From: an uncultured Bacteroidota bacterium
Lineage (GTDB): Bacteria > Bacteroidota > Bacteroidia > NS11-12g > UBA955
DNA length: 46,232 nt
Direction: 5' to 3'
Assembly (NCBI GenBank): GCA_937867025.1
Contig: CALMKH010000098.1
Coordinates: 1-46,232 of the forward strand
In this document: piece after piece, positions 19,866 through 29,100 of the stretch
Position numbering within the stretch: the stretch's first letter is position 1
How the letters are laid out: each line of letters opens with the position of its first letter
Translations under genes and position numbers: made by a program
The notes under the pieces: model-generated
Seen by the model: the letters and a program-made list of their open reading frames with translations, nothing else
What the model was told of the DNA's origin: nothing
Database searches by the model: none

Positions 19866-20387
19866 ATGTCGACAAATAGCAATATAAAACGCGTAAGACA
19901 ATCAGAGCTGGAACTCAAGGAAAAGGTAGTTGCAGTGAACCGTGTTGCCAAGGTGACCAAAGGCGGACGTACCTTTACCTTTACAGCCATTGTGGTGGTG
20001 GGTGACGGTAACGGCATAGTGGGTAACGGTCTGGGTAAAGCCGGTGAAGTAACCGATGCGATCCAGAAAGCTATAGAGGATGCAAAAAAGAACCTTGTGA
20101 AAGTGCCTATCCTCAACGGGACAGTACCTCACGAACAGATCGGCAAATTCGGCGGCGGCAATGTATTTATCAAGCCTGCATCCCACGGTACCGGTGTAAT
20201 TGCCGGTGGTGCGATGCGTGCAGTTCTTGAAAGTGCTGGCGTACACGACGTGCTTGCGAAATCCAAGGGCTCTTCCAACCCGCACAACGTGGTAAAGGCC
20301 ACTCTCGATGCTTTGTCCAAGCTCAGGGACCCTTACACCGTTTCCAAACAAAGGAACATTAATTTAAAGAAAGTATTTAACGGATAA
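19866..20387 (+). CDS. rpsE: 30S ribosomal protein uS5
   Basis: Accuracy-related 30S body protein, 173 aa. Recognised by [37 protein letters not shown] and [42 protein letters not shown]. Normal length. Confidence 0.98.
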   Translation: MSTNSNIKRVRQSELELKEKVVAVNRVAKVTKGGRTFTFTAIVVVGDGNGIVGNGLGKAGEVTDAIQKAIEDAKKNLVKVPILNGTVPHEQIGKFGGGNVFIKPASHGTGVIAGGAMRAVLESAGVHDVLAKSKGSSNPHNVVKATLDALSKLRDPYTVSKQRNINLKKVFNG

Positions 20388-20391
20388 TATT

Positions 20392-20571
20392 ATGGCTAAG
20401 ATAAGAGTTACCAAAATTCGTAGTACCATCGGACAATCCGAGAGAGTAGAGAAAAACATGGAGGCTTTGGGCCTTAAAAAGATCAACAGCTCAAATGAAC
20501 TTGAAGTAACTCCTCAGATTCTGGGCATTGTCAGGAAAGTTAACCATTTAGTAAAAGTAGAAAATATTTAA
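20392..20571 (+). CDS. rpmD: 50S ribosomal protein uL30 (missed by the ORF track)
   Basis: Short gene absent from the supplied track, 59 aa, reading MAKIRVTKIRSTIGQSE and ending VKVENI. The pattern IGQSERVEKNMEALGLKKINSS and the position between rpsE and rplO identify it clearly. The ATG lies 4 nt after the rpsE stop and the stop is 1 nt before the rplO ATG. Confidence 0.97.
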   Translation: MAKIRVTKIRSTIGQSERVEKNMEALGLKKINSSNELEVTPQILGIVRKVNHLVKVENI

Positions 20572-20572
20572 G

Positions 20573-21028
20573 ATGGATTTAAGCACATTAAAACCTGCAG
20601 AAGGTTCGACTAAAAATAGCAAAAGGATAGGCAGGGGTCAGGGTTCCGGTAGGGGAGGCACTTCTACAAGGGGACATAAAGGCGCCCAGAGCCGCAGCGG
20701 TAATTCCCGCAAGAAAGGTTTTGAAGGCGGACAGATGCCCTTGCAAAGGCGTATTCCTAAAGGTGGATTCAAGAACTTCAACCGTAAGGAACTGGCTTCC
20801 ATTAACCTGGATGTGCTGCAAAATCTTGCTGATAAAAAAGGACTGGCTGTGATCAATCACGAAACCCTCGTGGCTAATCACCTGGTTAACAAGAGGGAGT
20901 ATTACAAGATACTCGGACGTGGCGAATTAAAAGCCAAACTCGAGGTGCATGCTCACGGATTCTCGGAATCCGCCAAAAAGGCCATCGAGGATAAAGGAGG
21001 TTCAACAACCCTAATAACCATTTACTGA
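20573..21028 (+). CDS. rplO: 50S ribosomal protein uL15
   Basis: Central 50S assembly protein, 151 aa. The Gly/Arg-rich N-terminus GRGQGSGRGGTSTRGHKGAQSRSG and the motif EGGQMPLQRRIPKGGF are diagnostic. Two nt separate it from secY. Confidence 0.98.
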   Translation: MDLSTLKPAEGSTKNSKRIGRGQGSGRGGTSTRGHKGAQSRSGNSRKKGFEGGQMPLQRRIPKGGFKNFNRKELASINLDVLQNLADKKGLAVINHETLVANHLVNKREYYKILGRGELKAKLEVHAHGFSESAKKAIEDKGGSTTLITIY

Positions 21029-21030
21029 GA

Positions 21031-22389
21031 ATGAAGAAATTTATTCAGAAACTGAAAGAGATCTGGAGTATAGAGGACCTCAGGAGAAAGATCAAAAACA
21101 CTCTCCTGTTCCTTCTTATATACCGTATAGGTACCTTTATCATCCTGCCCGGTATTGATGGCAGCGTGCTGATGGGTGCTTTGAAAAACCAGACCGAGGG
21201 CATACTCGGCTTAGTGAATATCTTTGCAGGTGGAGCTTTCGGAAGGGGCGCCATTTTTGCATTAGGTATCATGCCGTATATATCGGCCTCCATCGTTATA
21301 CAGTTGCTGACTATTGCTGTTCCGGCATTCCAGCGTTTGCAAAAGGAAGGTGAGGACGGCAGAAGAAAGATCAACCAGTACACCCGGATGCTCACAATAG
21401 CCATTACGGCTGTACAGGCGGTTGCTTATCTTTACAATATCACGGGCAAGCAGGATAACTGGGGCGCACTGCTGTTCAAGACAAACCCGGCCCTGATGAG
21501 CGAAAGCTTCTTTATGGTTGTCAATGTCTGCATGCTGGTGGCCGGTACCATGTTTACCATGTGGCTGGGTGAAAAAATCACTGACAAAGGCCTTGGAAAC
21601 GGTATTTCCCTGATCATCATGATAGGAATTATAGACAGGCTGCCTGAATCACTTGGATTTGAACTGGACCAGAGACTGGTCAACGGCGGACTCCCGCTCT
21701 TCATTATTGAGATACTTTTCTGGCTAGTGGTCATTGTGGCAACCATATTGCTGATACAAGGCGTCCGTAAAATTTCGGTCAACTATGCCAAGCGTGTGGA
21801 AGGCAACAGGATGTTTGGCGGTGCCAGGCAGTATATCCCTCTGAAAGTGAATGCGGCAGGTGTAATGCCTATCATTTTTGCCCAGGCCATTATGTTCATC
21901 CCTCCGACAATTGCCGGCAGTGTTGAGAACCCTGGCAGCTTCCTCAGGTCGCTAAGTGATTATGGTTCATTTGGTTACAATGCCATTTTTGCTATCCTGA
22001 TTATTGCATTCACCTATTTTTATACGGCTATTACCGTGAATCCCACGCAGATGGCTGATGAAATGAAGAAAAGTGGCGGGTTTATTCCTGGCATCAAGCC
22101 GGGAAGAAGCACCGCGGAATATATTGATGAGGTCATGTCCAGGATTACATTCCCGGGCTCACTGTTTCTCGCATGTATTGCCATATTGCCTTCCATCGCC
22201 ATGTTATTCGGTGTAAGTCAGAGCTTTGCGCAGTTTTATGGAGGAACATCGCTGCTGATCATGGTGGGCGTAGTGCTCGATACCCTGCAGCAGATCGAGA
22301 GTCACCTGTTAATGCGTCACTATGACGGATTGATGAAGTCGGGAAGGATAAAGGGCAGGACGGGAACCATGGCCACACAATCGATTTGA
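21031..22389 (+). CDS. secY: Protein translocase subunit SecY
   Basis: Channel-forming subunit of the Sec translocon in the inner membrane, 452 aa with about ten hydrophobic helices. Conserved features include the early RIGTFIILPGID, GIMPYISASIVIQLL, DKGLGNGISLIIMIGI and GIKPGRSTAEYIDEVMSRITFPGS. Its TGA stop lies inside the TTTGA that forms the -33 box of the downstream infA promoter. No map or adk gene follows it here. Confidence 0.98.
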   Translation: MKKFIQKLKEIWSIEDLRRKIKNTLLFLLIYRIGTFIILPGIDGSVLMGALKNQTEGILGLVNIFAGGAFGRGAIFALGIMPYISASIVIQLLTIAVPAFQRLQKEGEDGRRKINQYTRMLTIAITAVQAVAYLYNITGKQDNWGALLFKTNPALMSESFFMVVNVCMLVAGTMFTMWLGEKITDKGLGNGISLIIMIGIIDRLPESLGFELDQRLVNGGLPLFIIEILFWLVVIVATILLIQGVRKISVNYAKRVEGNRMFGGARQYIPLKVNAAGVMPIIFAQAIMFIPPTIAGSVENPGSFLRSLSDYGSFGYNAIFAILIIAFTYFYTAITVNPTQMADEMKKSGGFIPGIKPGRSTAEYIDEVMSRITFPGSLFLACIAILPSIAMLFGVSQSFAQFYGGTSLLIMVGVVLDTLQQIESHLLMRHYDGLMKSGRIKGRTGTMATQSI

Positions 22390-22416
22390 TAAATTAAAAA
22401 AATAGTATTATTTTTG
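22385..22416 (+). promoter_or_regulatory. Internal promoter before infA
   Basis: TTTG (22385-22388, overlapping the secY stop), a 20-nt spacer and TATTTTTG (22409-22416) form a full-consensus Bacteroidota promoter in the 40-nt secY-infA gap. It would allow infA-rpmJ-rpsM-rpsK-rpsD-rpoA-rplQ to be transcribed separately from the upstream ribosomal genes. Confidence 0.7.
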
Positions 22417-22429
22417 CACCCCCCGAAAA

Positions 22430-22648
22430 ATGGCTAAACAGGATTCAATAAAGCAGGATGGAGAGATAGTAGAGGCATTGTCCAATGCTATGTTCCGGGT
22501 CAGGCTGGCCAACGGGCACGAAATAATAGCAACAATCTCCGGTAAGATGCGGATGAAATACATCAGGGTGTTACCGGGGGATAAGGTACAGGTGGAAATG
22601 AGTCCGTATGACCTGTCAAGAGGAAGAATATCGTACAGATACAAATAA
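22430..22648 (+). CDS. infA: Translation initiation factor IF-1
   Basis: Single OB-fold initiation factor binding the 30S A site, 72 aa, exact family length. Recognised by [53 protein letters not shown] and the final YRYK. Confidence 0.98.
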   Translation: MAKQDSIKQDGEIVEALSNAMFRVRLANGHEIIATISGKMRMKYIRVLPGDKVQVEMSPYDLSRGRISYRYK

Positions 22649-22657
22649 ATAAGGATC

Positions 22658-22774
22658 ATGAAAGTAAGAACTTCAGTAAAGAAACGCAGTGTTGACTGCA
22701 AACTGGTTAAGAGAAAGGGAAAGCTTTTTGTTATTTGCAAAAAGAATCCAAAATTTAAACAAAGACAAGGATAA
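22658..22774 (+). CDS. rpmJ: 50S ribosomal protein bL36 (missed by the ORF track)
   Basis: Short gene absent from the track, 38 aa: [15 protein letters not shown] and ending KFKQRQG. The standard zinc ligands would be Cys11, Cys14, Cys27 and His33. Here positions 11 and 33 are Ser and Phe while Cys14 and Cys27 remain, so zinc binding is probably lost. Lies 9 nt after infA and 9 nt before rpsM. Confidence 0.97.
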   Translation: MKVRTSVKKRSVDCKLVKRKGKLFVICKKNPKFKQRQG

Positions 22775-22783
22775 TACATCACA

Positions 22784-23161
22784 ATGGCAAGAATAGCTGG
22801 TATAGATTTACCCAAAAACAAAAGAGGTGTTATAGGCTTGACCTATGTATACGGTATTGGGGCAAGCAGGGCTTCCAAGATATTGGATCAAGCCAACATC
22901 AACCCTGACAAAAAGGTTGGAGAGTGGAACGACGAGGAGTTGACCGCTATCCGTAACTACATTACTAATTCGTTCAAAACGGAAGGTGAATTGCGCTCCG
23001 AGGTTCAGCTGAACATCAAGCGTCTGATGGATATCGGCTGCTATCGCGGTACCCGTCACCGTAAAGGCCTGCCATTAAGGGGACAGAGCACTAAAAATAA
23101 TGCCCGTACCAGGAAAGGCAAGCGTAAAACCGTTGCAAACAAGAAAAAAGCTACTAAATAA
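22784..23161 (+). CDS. rpsM: 30S ribosomal protein uS13
   Basis: 30S head protein contacting the 50S subunit and P-site tRNA, 125 aa. Recognised by [27 protein letters not shown] and [27 protein letters not shown]. Confidence 0.98.
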   Translation: MARIAGIDLPKNKRGVIGLTYVYGIGASRASKILDQANINPDKKVGEWNDEELTAIRNYITNSFKTEGELRSEVQLNIKRLMDIGCYRGTRHRKGLPLRGQSTKNNARTRKGKRKTVANKKKATK

Positions 23162-23170
23162 CAGACAATA

Positions 23171-23551
23171 ATGAGTACTGTAAAAAATAAAAAGAAAGTA
23201 AAGGTTGACCCTATCGGTCAAGTACACATTAAGGCTTCATTTAATAATATCATCATATCGGTGACAAACGCCAACGGTGACGTTATTTCATGGTCCTCTG
23301 CCGGTAAAATGGGATTCAGGGGTTCAAAGAAGAATACTCCTTACGCAGCCCAGCTTGCCAGCCAGGATTGCGGTAAGACAGCCTATGATTTAGGGCTCAG
23401 GAAAGTGGATGTGTTTGTTAAAGGACCGGGTTCAGGAAGGGATTCTGCCATCAGGAACCTCGCCGCATCAGGTATCGAGGTTATGTCTATCAATGATACT
23501 ACCCCGCTTCCGCATAACGGATGCCGTCCACCAAAACGCAGGCGTATTTAA
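23171..23551 (+). CDS. rpsK: 30S ribosomal protein uS11
   Basis: 30S platform protein, 126 aa. Recognised by [51 protein letters not shown] and the C-terminal [11 protein letters not shown]. Confidence 0.98.
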   Translation: MSTVKNKKKVKVDPIGQVHIKASFNNIIISVTNANGDVISWSSAGKMGFRGSKKNTPYAAQLASQDCGKTAYDLGLRKVDVFVKGPGSGRDSAIRNLAASGIEVMSINDTTPLPHNGCRPPKRRRI

Positions 23552-23573
23552 CAATAAGTAAGAAAAGAAAACA

Positions 23574-24179
23574 ATGGCAAGATATACAGGTCCAAAATCA
23601 AAAATTGCACGCAGGTTCAGAGAGCCAATCTTTGGCCCCGATAAAACACTTGAAAAGAAAAATTACCCTCCGGGAATGCACGGTAATTCGCGCAGGAGAG
23701 GTAAGCAGTCAGAGTACGCTATCCAGCTGCTTGAAAAGCAAAAGGCTAAATATACGTACGGTATACTTGAGCGTCAATTTGCTAAAACGTTCAAGCTGGC
23801 AGCTGCCAAGAGGGGTATCACAGGTGAGAACCTCCTGAAATTCCTGGAAGCAAGGCTCGATAACACCGTTTTCAGGCTTGGCATAGCCCCTACAAGGAGC
23901 GCTGCGAGGCAGTTCGTATCACACAACCACATACTCGTGAACAATGAAGTGGTAAATATACCGTCATACCAGCTTAAGGCTGGTGACGTTGTGGCTGTCC
24001 GTGAAAAATCAAAATCCATGGAAGTTATTACCGGTTCACTTGGTACCGGCAGGAAACGTTTCAGCTGGCTGGAGTGGAACGATAAAAGCATGTCTGGAAC
24101 GTTCCTCAACTACCCTGACAGGGCGGAAATACCTGAAAATATCAAAGAACAGTTAATCGTAGAGTTGTACTCTAAATAA
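23574..24179 (+). CDS. rpsD: 30S ribosomal protein uS4
   Basis: 16S rRNA assembly initiator, 201 aa, with the S4 RNA-binding domain [31 protein letters not shown]. The N-terminus lacks cysteines, so it is the zinc-free form. The overlapping +2-frame ORF at 23521 is a shadow. Confidence 0.98.
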   Translation: MARYTGPKSKIARRFREPIFGPDKTLEKKNYPPGMHGNSRRRGKQSEYAIQLLEKQKAKYTYGILERQFAKTFKLAAAKRGITGENLLKFLEARLDNTVFRLGIAPTRSAARQFVSHNHILVNNEVVNIPSYQLKAGDVVAVREKSKSMEVITGSLGTGRKRFSWLEWNDKSMSGTFLNYPDRAEIPENIKEQLIVELYSK

Positions 24180-24202
24180 CCCCAAAATAAAAAATTAAAC
24201 AA

Positions 24203-25195
24203 ATGCCAATACTAGCATTCCAAAAACCAGAAAGAGTTATCATGCATAAGGATACAGACTTTTATGGTCTGTTCGAATTCAGCCCGCTTGAGAAAGGATA
24301 TGGGGTTACAATTGGTAACTCACTCCGGAGGATATTGCTTTCCTCTCTCGAAGGACACGCCATCACTTCCCTCAGGATACAAGGCGTGGAGCATGAGTTC
24401 TCTACAATTAAAGGCGTTGCGGAAGATGTGACCGAGATAGTGCTTAACCTGAAACAGGTTAGGTTCAAGAAGGTTTCAAATGCAGATGACCACGAAAAGG
24501 TTTTTATCAGCATAAAAGGCAAAGAACAGTTCACTGCCGGTGACATTGCGAGGTATACCAACACATTCCAGGTGTTAAACCCTGAGCTTGTGATCTGCAA
24601 TATGGAGCCGTTTGTCAACCTCGAACTGGAGATATCGATCGATAAAGGCCGCGGCTACGTTCCTGCTGAAGAGAACAAAACCAAGGATGCGCAAATCGGT
24701 CTCATAGCCATCGACTCTATTTTCACCCCGGTGAAAAATGTGAAATATTCAATAGAAGACTTCCGTGTTGAACAGAAGACCGACTATGAAAAGCTTATTA
24801 TCGAGCTTCATACCGACGGGTCCATTCATCCGGAAAGTGCATTGAAGGAAGCCGCCAATATCCTCATCCAGCACTTCATACTGTTCAGCGATGAAAACAT
24901 ACTCCTGGACAGCCAGGTGAAAAAACCTGCCGCTGAAGTGGATGAAAACTTCCTGCACATGCGTAAGATACTCAAGACCAATCTCGCTGATCTGGACCTT
25001 TCCGTAAGGGCCTACAACTGCCTGAAAGCGGCTGAGATCCGCACACTTGGTGAACTGGTGAGCTTTGATATTGATGATCTGCTGAAATTCAGGAATTTCG
25101 GTAAGAAGTCACTCTCCGAGCTTGAAGAATTCGTAAGGGAAAAAGGACTGAATTTTGGAATGGACGTTTCAAAATATAACTTAAGTGAAGATTAA
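24203..25195 (+). CDS. rpoA: DNA-directed RNA polymerase alpha subunit
   Basis: RNA polymerase assembly and regulator-contact subunit, 330 aa. The alpha-NTD has [24 protein letters not shown], and the alpha-CTD has the helix-hairpin region [23 protein letters not shown] and [16 protein letters not shown]. Normal order in the alpha operon, between rpsD and rplQ. Confidence 0.98.
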   Translation: MPILAFQKPERVIMHKDTDFYGLFEFSPLEKGYGVTIGNSLRRILLSSLEGHAITSLRIQGVEHEFSTIKGVAEDVTEIVLNLKQVRFKKVSNADDHEKVFISIKGKEQFTAGDIARYTNTFQVLNPELVICNMEPFVNLELEISIDKGRGYVPAEENKTKDAQIGLIAIDSIFTPVKNVKYSIEDFRVEQKTDYEKLIIELHTDGSIHPESALKEAANILIQHFILFSDENILLDSQVKKPAAEVDENFLHMRKILKTNLADLDLSVRAYNCLKAAEIRTLGELVSFDIDDLLKFRNFGKKSLSELEEFVREKGLNFGMDVSKYNLSED

Positions 25196-25208
25196 CCAAT
25201 AGTATAAA

Positions 25209-25715
25209 ATGAGACACGGAAATAAAGTAAATAAATTAGGAAGGACAGCTTCACACAGGAGAGCCCTCATGGCCAACCTGACCATTTCCCTGATAGCGCA
25301 CAAGCGCATCACTACGACTTTGGCCAAAGCCAAAGCCCTGAGAGTGTATGCTGAACCTCTCATCACCAAATCAAAAGAAAATACCCTGCACTCCAGGAGG
25401 ACGGTTTTCTCTTACCTGAGAGATAAAGAATCCATTAAGGAACTTTTCGGTACGATTGCCGACAAGGTGGCTAACAGGCCAGGTGGTTACACCAGGATAC
25501 TGAAACTCGGAAACAGGATAGGAGATAACGCTGAAATGGCGATGATCGAACTGGTCGATTTCAATGAGTACACCGATAAGATAGGCAAGAAAAAAGAAGC
25601 GCCTAAAGCCAAAACAAGAAGGGGAAAGGCAAAAACCACCAAGGCAGTTGAAGCCAAGGTTGAGGAAAAAGCTCCTGAAACTCCTGCAGAAAACGCTGAA
25701 CCAACAGAAGAATAA
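25209..25715 (+). CDS. rplQ: 50S ribosomal protein bL17 with charged C-terminal extension
   Basis: Tunnel-exit protein, 168 aa, versus about 120 in many bacteria. The core [24 protein letters not shown] and [25 protein letters not shown] is standard. About 45 extra residues form a Lys/Ala then Glu/Pro-rich tail ([25 protein letters not shown]). Last gene of the supercluster, followed by a strong terminator. Confidence 0.98.
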   Translation: MRHGNKVNKLGRTASHRRALMANLTISLIAHKRITTTLAKAKALRVYAEPLITKSKENTLHSRRTVFSYLRDKESIKELFGTIADKVANRPGGYTRILKLGNRIGDNAEMAMIELVDFNEYTDKIGKKKEAPKAKTRRGKAKTTKAVEAKVEEKAPETPAENAEPTEE

Positions 25716-25736
25716 TTCTTCAGGAACACTATATTC

Positions 25737-25761
25737 AAAAGCCGCTTTTAGCGGCTTTTTT
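25737..25761. terminator. Intrinsic terminator after rplQ
   Basis: AAAAGCCGC-TTTTA-GCGGCTTTTTT is a perfect hairpin followed by a T-run, 21 nt after the rplQ stop. The A-run on the other side makes it usable in both directions, so it may also end the small minus-strand ORF at 25778. Confidence 0.9.
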
Positions 25762-25771
25762 GTTGCCATCT

Positions 25772-25786
25772 AGCCTGTTACAGGCT
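25772..25786. other. Small hairpin over the stop codon of the 25778 ORF
   Basis: AGCCTG-TTA-CAGGCT is a perfect 6-bp stem whose loop is the TAA stop (minus strand) of the small ORF. No T-tract follows directly. Confidence 0.35.
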
Positions 25787-25966
25787 CCCATTTCCGAGAT
25801 TAAAAATTTTGTTGATCCTTGGTTGAATAAACCATATTCCTACTGGTAAAAACCATAGGAGGAAGAAATCGCCAATATAATCACTTAATTCTGCCGATCT
25901 TTTCTTTTCAACGCTTCTCAACGCTTTGGCAATAAAATAATGTTTCAAATGAAGAAAGAATTTCAT
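25778..25966 (-). pseudogene. Small membrane protein, probable internally deleted remnant
   Basis: Minus-strand ORF of 62 aa from the ATG at 25966: MKFFLHLKHYFIAKALRSV, then SDYIGDFFLLWFLPVGIWFIQPRINKIF. From memory, longer Bacteroidota membrane proteins begin with a similar LHLKHW segment and end with a similar FIAK-L-VE then GEFFL-WF-PIGIWFIQPRINK block, separated by a few membrane helices. Here the two ends appear joined directly, suggesting loss of about 130 codons without breaking the frame. The track starts at a TTG at 26008 inside the GC-rich repeat, which is unlikely. No clear promoter is seen. It could instead be a genuine small membrane protein. Confidence 0.5.
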
Positions 25967-25999
25967 GTTATCAATTAATCTAATGTATACTAATTTCAT

Positions 26000-26097
26000 G
26001 CGCCCCAAGACCGAAGGCTATGCGCCCTGCGCATAGGTGCGCAATAACATGAAGCACGGAAGCGGCAGCGAACCCGAAGGGCGAGGCCCGGGCGCCC
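26000..26097. repeat. GC-rich dispersed intergenic repeat, copy 2
   Basis: Second copy of the element at 4-127, in the same orientation. It runs GCGCCCCAAGACCGAAGGC, a perfect hairpin CTATGCG-CCCTG-CGCATAG, then AGCACGGAAGCGGCAGCG and AACCCGAAGGGC, ending GGGCGCCC. Both ends carry GCGCCC-type sequence that is also mutually complementary. It ends 5 nt from the stop codon of the minus-strand TraB-like gene, so it is transcribed as that gene's 3-prime end. The conserved flanks and variable central hairpin indicate a repeat family rather than chance GC richness. Confidence 0.75.
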
Positions 26098-26102
26098 GAC
26101 TA

Positions 26103-29100
26103 TCAATAATCCAAATACGAGCTTCCGTAATTCCCGCGTCCGTAGGAAGAATAATTGTCGTAATATCCCCCGTTCCTTGTGCGCGTATGCTGCAGCAGGT
26201 TCTCGAACAGCATATCTTCTATAAGCCTTTCTGCCGGATATTCTGGCGTTATACTCAGTGATTGTCCATAAAACAGAGGCTTGTCCTTAGGGTCGGGCAA
26301 CCTGGAGGTATCGGCTGGCAGGGCATCCGAAAGATACAGGTTCCACATGTCATCACCTTCAAACCTGTATTGATAAATGTATACAATGCCTGAATCCTTC
26401 CCGATATACACCTTTCTGGTCTGCCTGAATTCAACGCTGTCTATTTTGTTATAATCGTTGCCGTTCGCATATATGCTTGCCAGGACATAATCCTTATGGT
26501 TATGGTATTGTTTCGGGAATTTGTCGAGTTTTTTGGCTTCCGCAAGGATATTGTAAAACTCCACGCGGGTCTTTGTATTCTTTGCAAGCGACTGGTACAC
26601 GCTATCATCAAAGTGAACATTATATTTAAGCAGGACCGGAAGGAGCGTAAGGCGTTTTTCATTGTCTGTGATCTTAAGAATCTTTTTCACAATATCCTGC
26701 ATGACCTGGTTCTTAGCCTTTAAAGGAAGTGAAAGATCCAGGATATCACTCAATACGGAATAACTGCCATAACCGGAACGTCCGCGATCCTTGTAACTGT
26801 ATGGTATTGTGGTATAATCGTCATAATGTACGCTCTTGTACATCCATGAGCTTGAGGTGGTCTCGACATGTTCCTTGGTAAGAGAGGCCATCAGGCGCTT
26901 GTATTCTATTTTGGTTTCCTGGACGAGCCTGTTATGAATGGCCGCATAATCATTTTCGTTAATGATGCCGCTGTCTTTCATCCGGGAAATCATGTTATAG
27001 GCCGTGTTCCTGTATTCGGTAATGGTTGTCAGTTCGATGAGTTCCGGTAAAATGATTTTCGTGAGTTTCAGGGAATCTCCGAAAGCATACAGCATCGACT
27101 GCATCTCATAACTGTTGTCGGAAATGGGAATATCCAAAGCGAGTATAGGTTTGATGGCCTGGAATGCCTTATCATTCTTCTGGTGAGCAATGGCCTTCAG
27201 TATTTCAATCTGCAGGAATGCGGTGTCCGAAAAGCGGTTGTACAGCTTCTGCATGTATGGTATGATCACATGATCGGCGCTGTCAATGCTGGCAAGGGTC
27301 AGTATGACCTGGGTTCTGATCTTTGCGGCATCCCCCTTCATACTGATGGTGTCTATGATACGGCAGAGGTCGGGGATATCGTTTTTATCGAAAGTCACAA
27401 CGTCGAAATTTTTAATAGCTGCTTTCCTGGTGGTGCTGTCGGTGCTGGTAAAATCCTGGAAAAACCGGTAACCTTTTTTCCTGAATACATCATCTGCCAT
27501 AATCGTATCGCTGACATCGAATGTGTTGAAGAACGTGTTGACGAAATCGTTCCCTCCGCTCACCGTATCCAGGTAAGCTTCCACATAGTATCTCGTTTGC
27601 CCGTGAAGTATGTTCATGACCTTCACCTGTCTGGTGGTATTTGTATCGGTGTACGTATACGTGGTGAAAGGAATACCGTTCCTCAGCCCCTTTTCAGTGC
27701 GGACGACTTTCAGCGAGCCGCTTTTTTCCCAGCCTTTGTAATATTCTTCCTTGTTCTTGTCCTGACTTTCATAGTAGCCGTATTTGTAGGCATTCACCAC
27801 AATGAAGTCGTTGCAGTTGTCGGTTTTGAAATATATTTCCTTAAGGTTGCCCTTGTATTTGTTTTCCTTGTTTTCCTCTTCTTCATCCTCATCGTAGTAA
27901 TAGGAATAGTAGTTCACCGCATCTTTCACCTGCAATGGCATGACCGGCGTCCTGACCTTGAAATGCAGACTGGTGTCGTTATAGTCGAAATACGTATAGG
28001 AAGGTTTGCCGTTGAATTTTACCGATGCAAAAAACCTGTCCTGGAAATTGGCCTGTTCACCGGGCAAGGGTTTCATCAGGAACATGATGTAGCGCGTACC
28101 GGCTATGACGAACCTGGCAGCAAGCACGTCACCCATTTTGTTCTCGTAGGTAGCGTCAAGGGCATGGTATCCCTGCCAGTTGAAATGTTTTTTGCCGGTT
28201 GTCCTGAAATGGTCGGTATTGGCGAAACTCCTGGCCATCACATTCAGCTCGAACGAGTCTTCTTCCAGGTAAAATTCATTCAGGATGTCTTCCTGCTTGA
28301 TCAGGTATGTATTGCCGGAGCTTTTATCATACACCAGGTGTTCGAATGAAGGGTTGGCCTTATAAGTCAGTGGCAGTTTGGCGTATTTGTCATTATTCGG
28401 CAGCTCAATGGAAAACACGCTGTCAGGACTGCTGATCTTTCTCCATGTGGTAGCGTTTCCTTCATTGATCCTGATGGATCTGAAAAAATCGTCGGCTTCC
28501 GATCCGGCTGCAAAATCCTTCTTGCCTGCCATGCGGATTATGTACACATTGAAAGGAGAGGCCAGTATCTGGAACCTGTTGAGGTCACCGGTCTTAAGCT
28601 CGGTGACCACTTCCATGCCATTAAAGCCGTTTGAAACTATATTTTTCTTGGAAGTGATCTCACCCGGAATGTTTTCAAATATCATGGTATCTATCACCAG
28701 CAGGACATCTTCCGGGCTTTTGCCTGAGAACACCGAGTTACAGGCGATTTTTTCGATCTGGTAATAGTAGCCGTTGGCCAGGTCGGGACTCAGGTAGGAT
28801 GAATAATAGCTGTTGTCGTTCACCTTGGTGAGCCGTGTTGGCAGGCTGGCTGAAATAAGCCCGTCTTCAGACGTATAAACGGCATACCTGTGTTTCAGTT
28901 GTTTGTCCTCGAATTTCTTGGCCATTTTGCTTTTTTCAAGCGCAATGCTCTGCACCGGCCTGACCTTATAACCCTTTTCGATCAGCATCTGCAAAACACC
29001 TTTCGTCCCGGGCAGATGCGAGCAGCCAACACCTGTGAACATGGATTTTCCAAGTTGCATGATGGAATCCATTCTTCTGACCATATTGGCGTTCCGGCGG

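Noticed and set aside
23521-23838. 105-aa ORF overlapping rpsK and rpsD
   Set aside because: Out of frame with both conserved ribosomal genes.
27183-28349. 388-aa plus-strand ORF
   Set aside because: Lies wholly antisense within the TraB-like gene, whose frame has a signal peptide and recognisable motifs. The ORF protein has low-information His/Val/Phe-rich sequence typical of a shadow.
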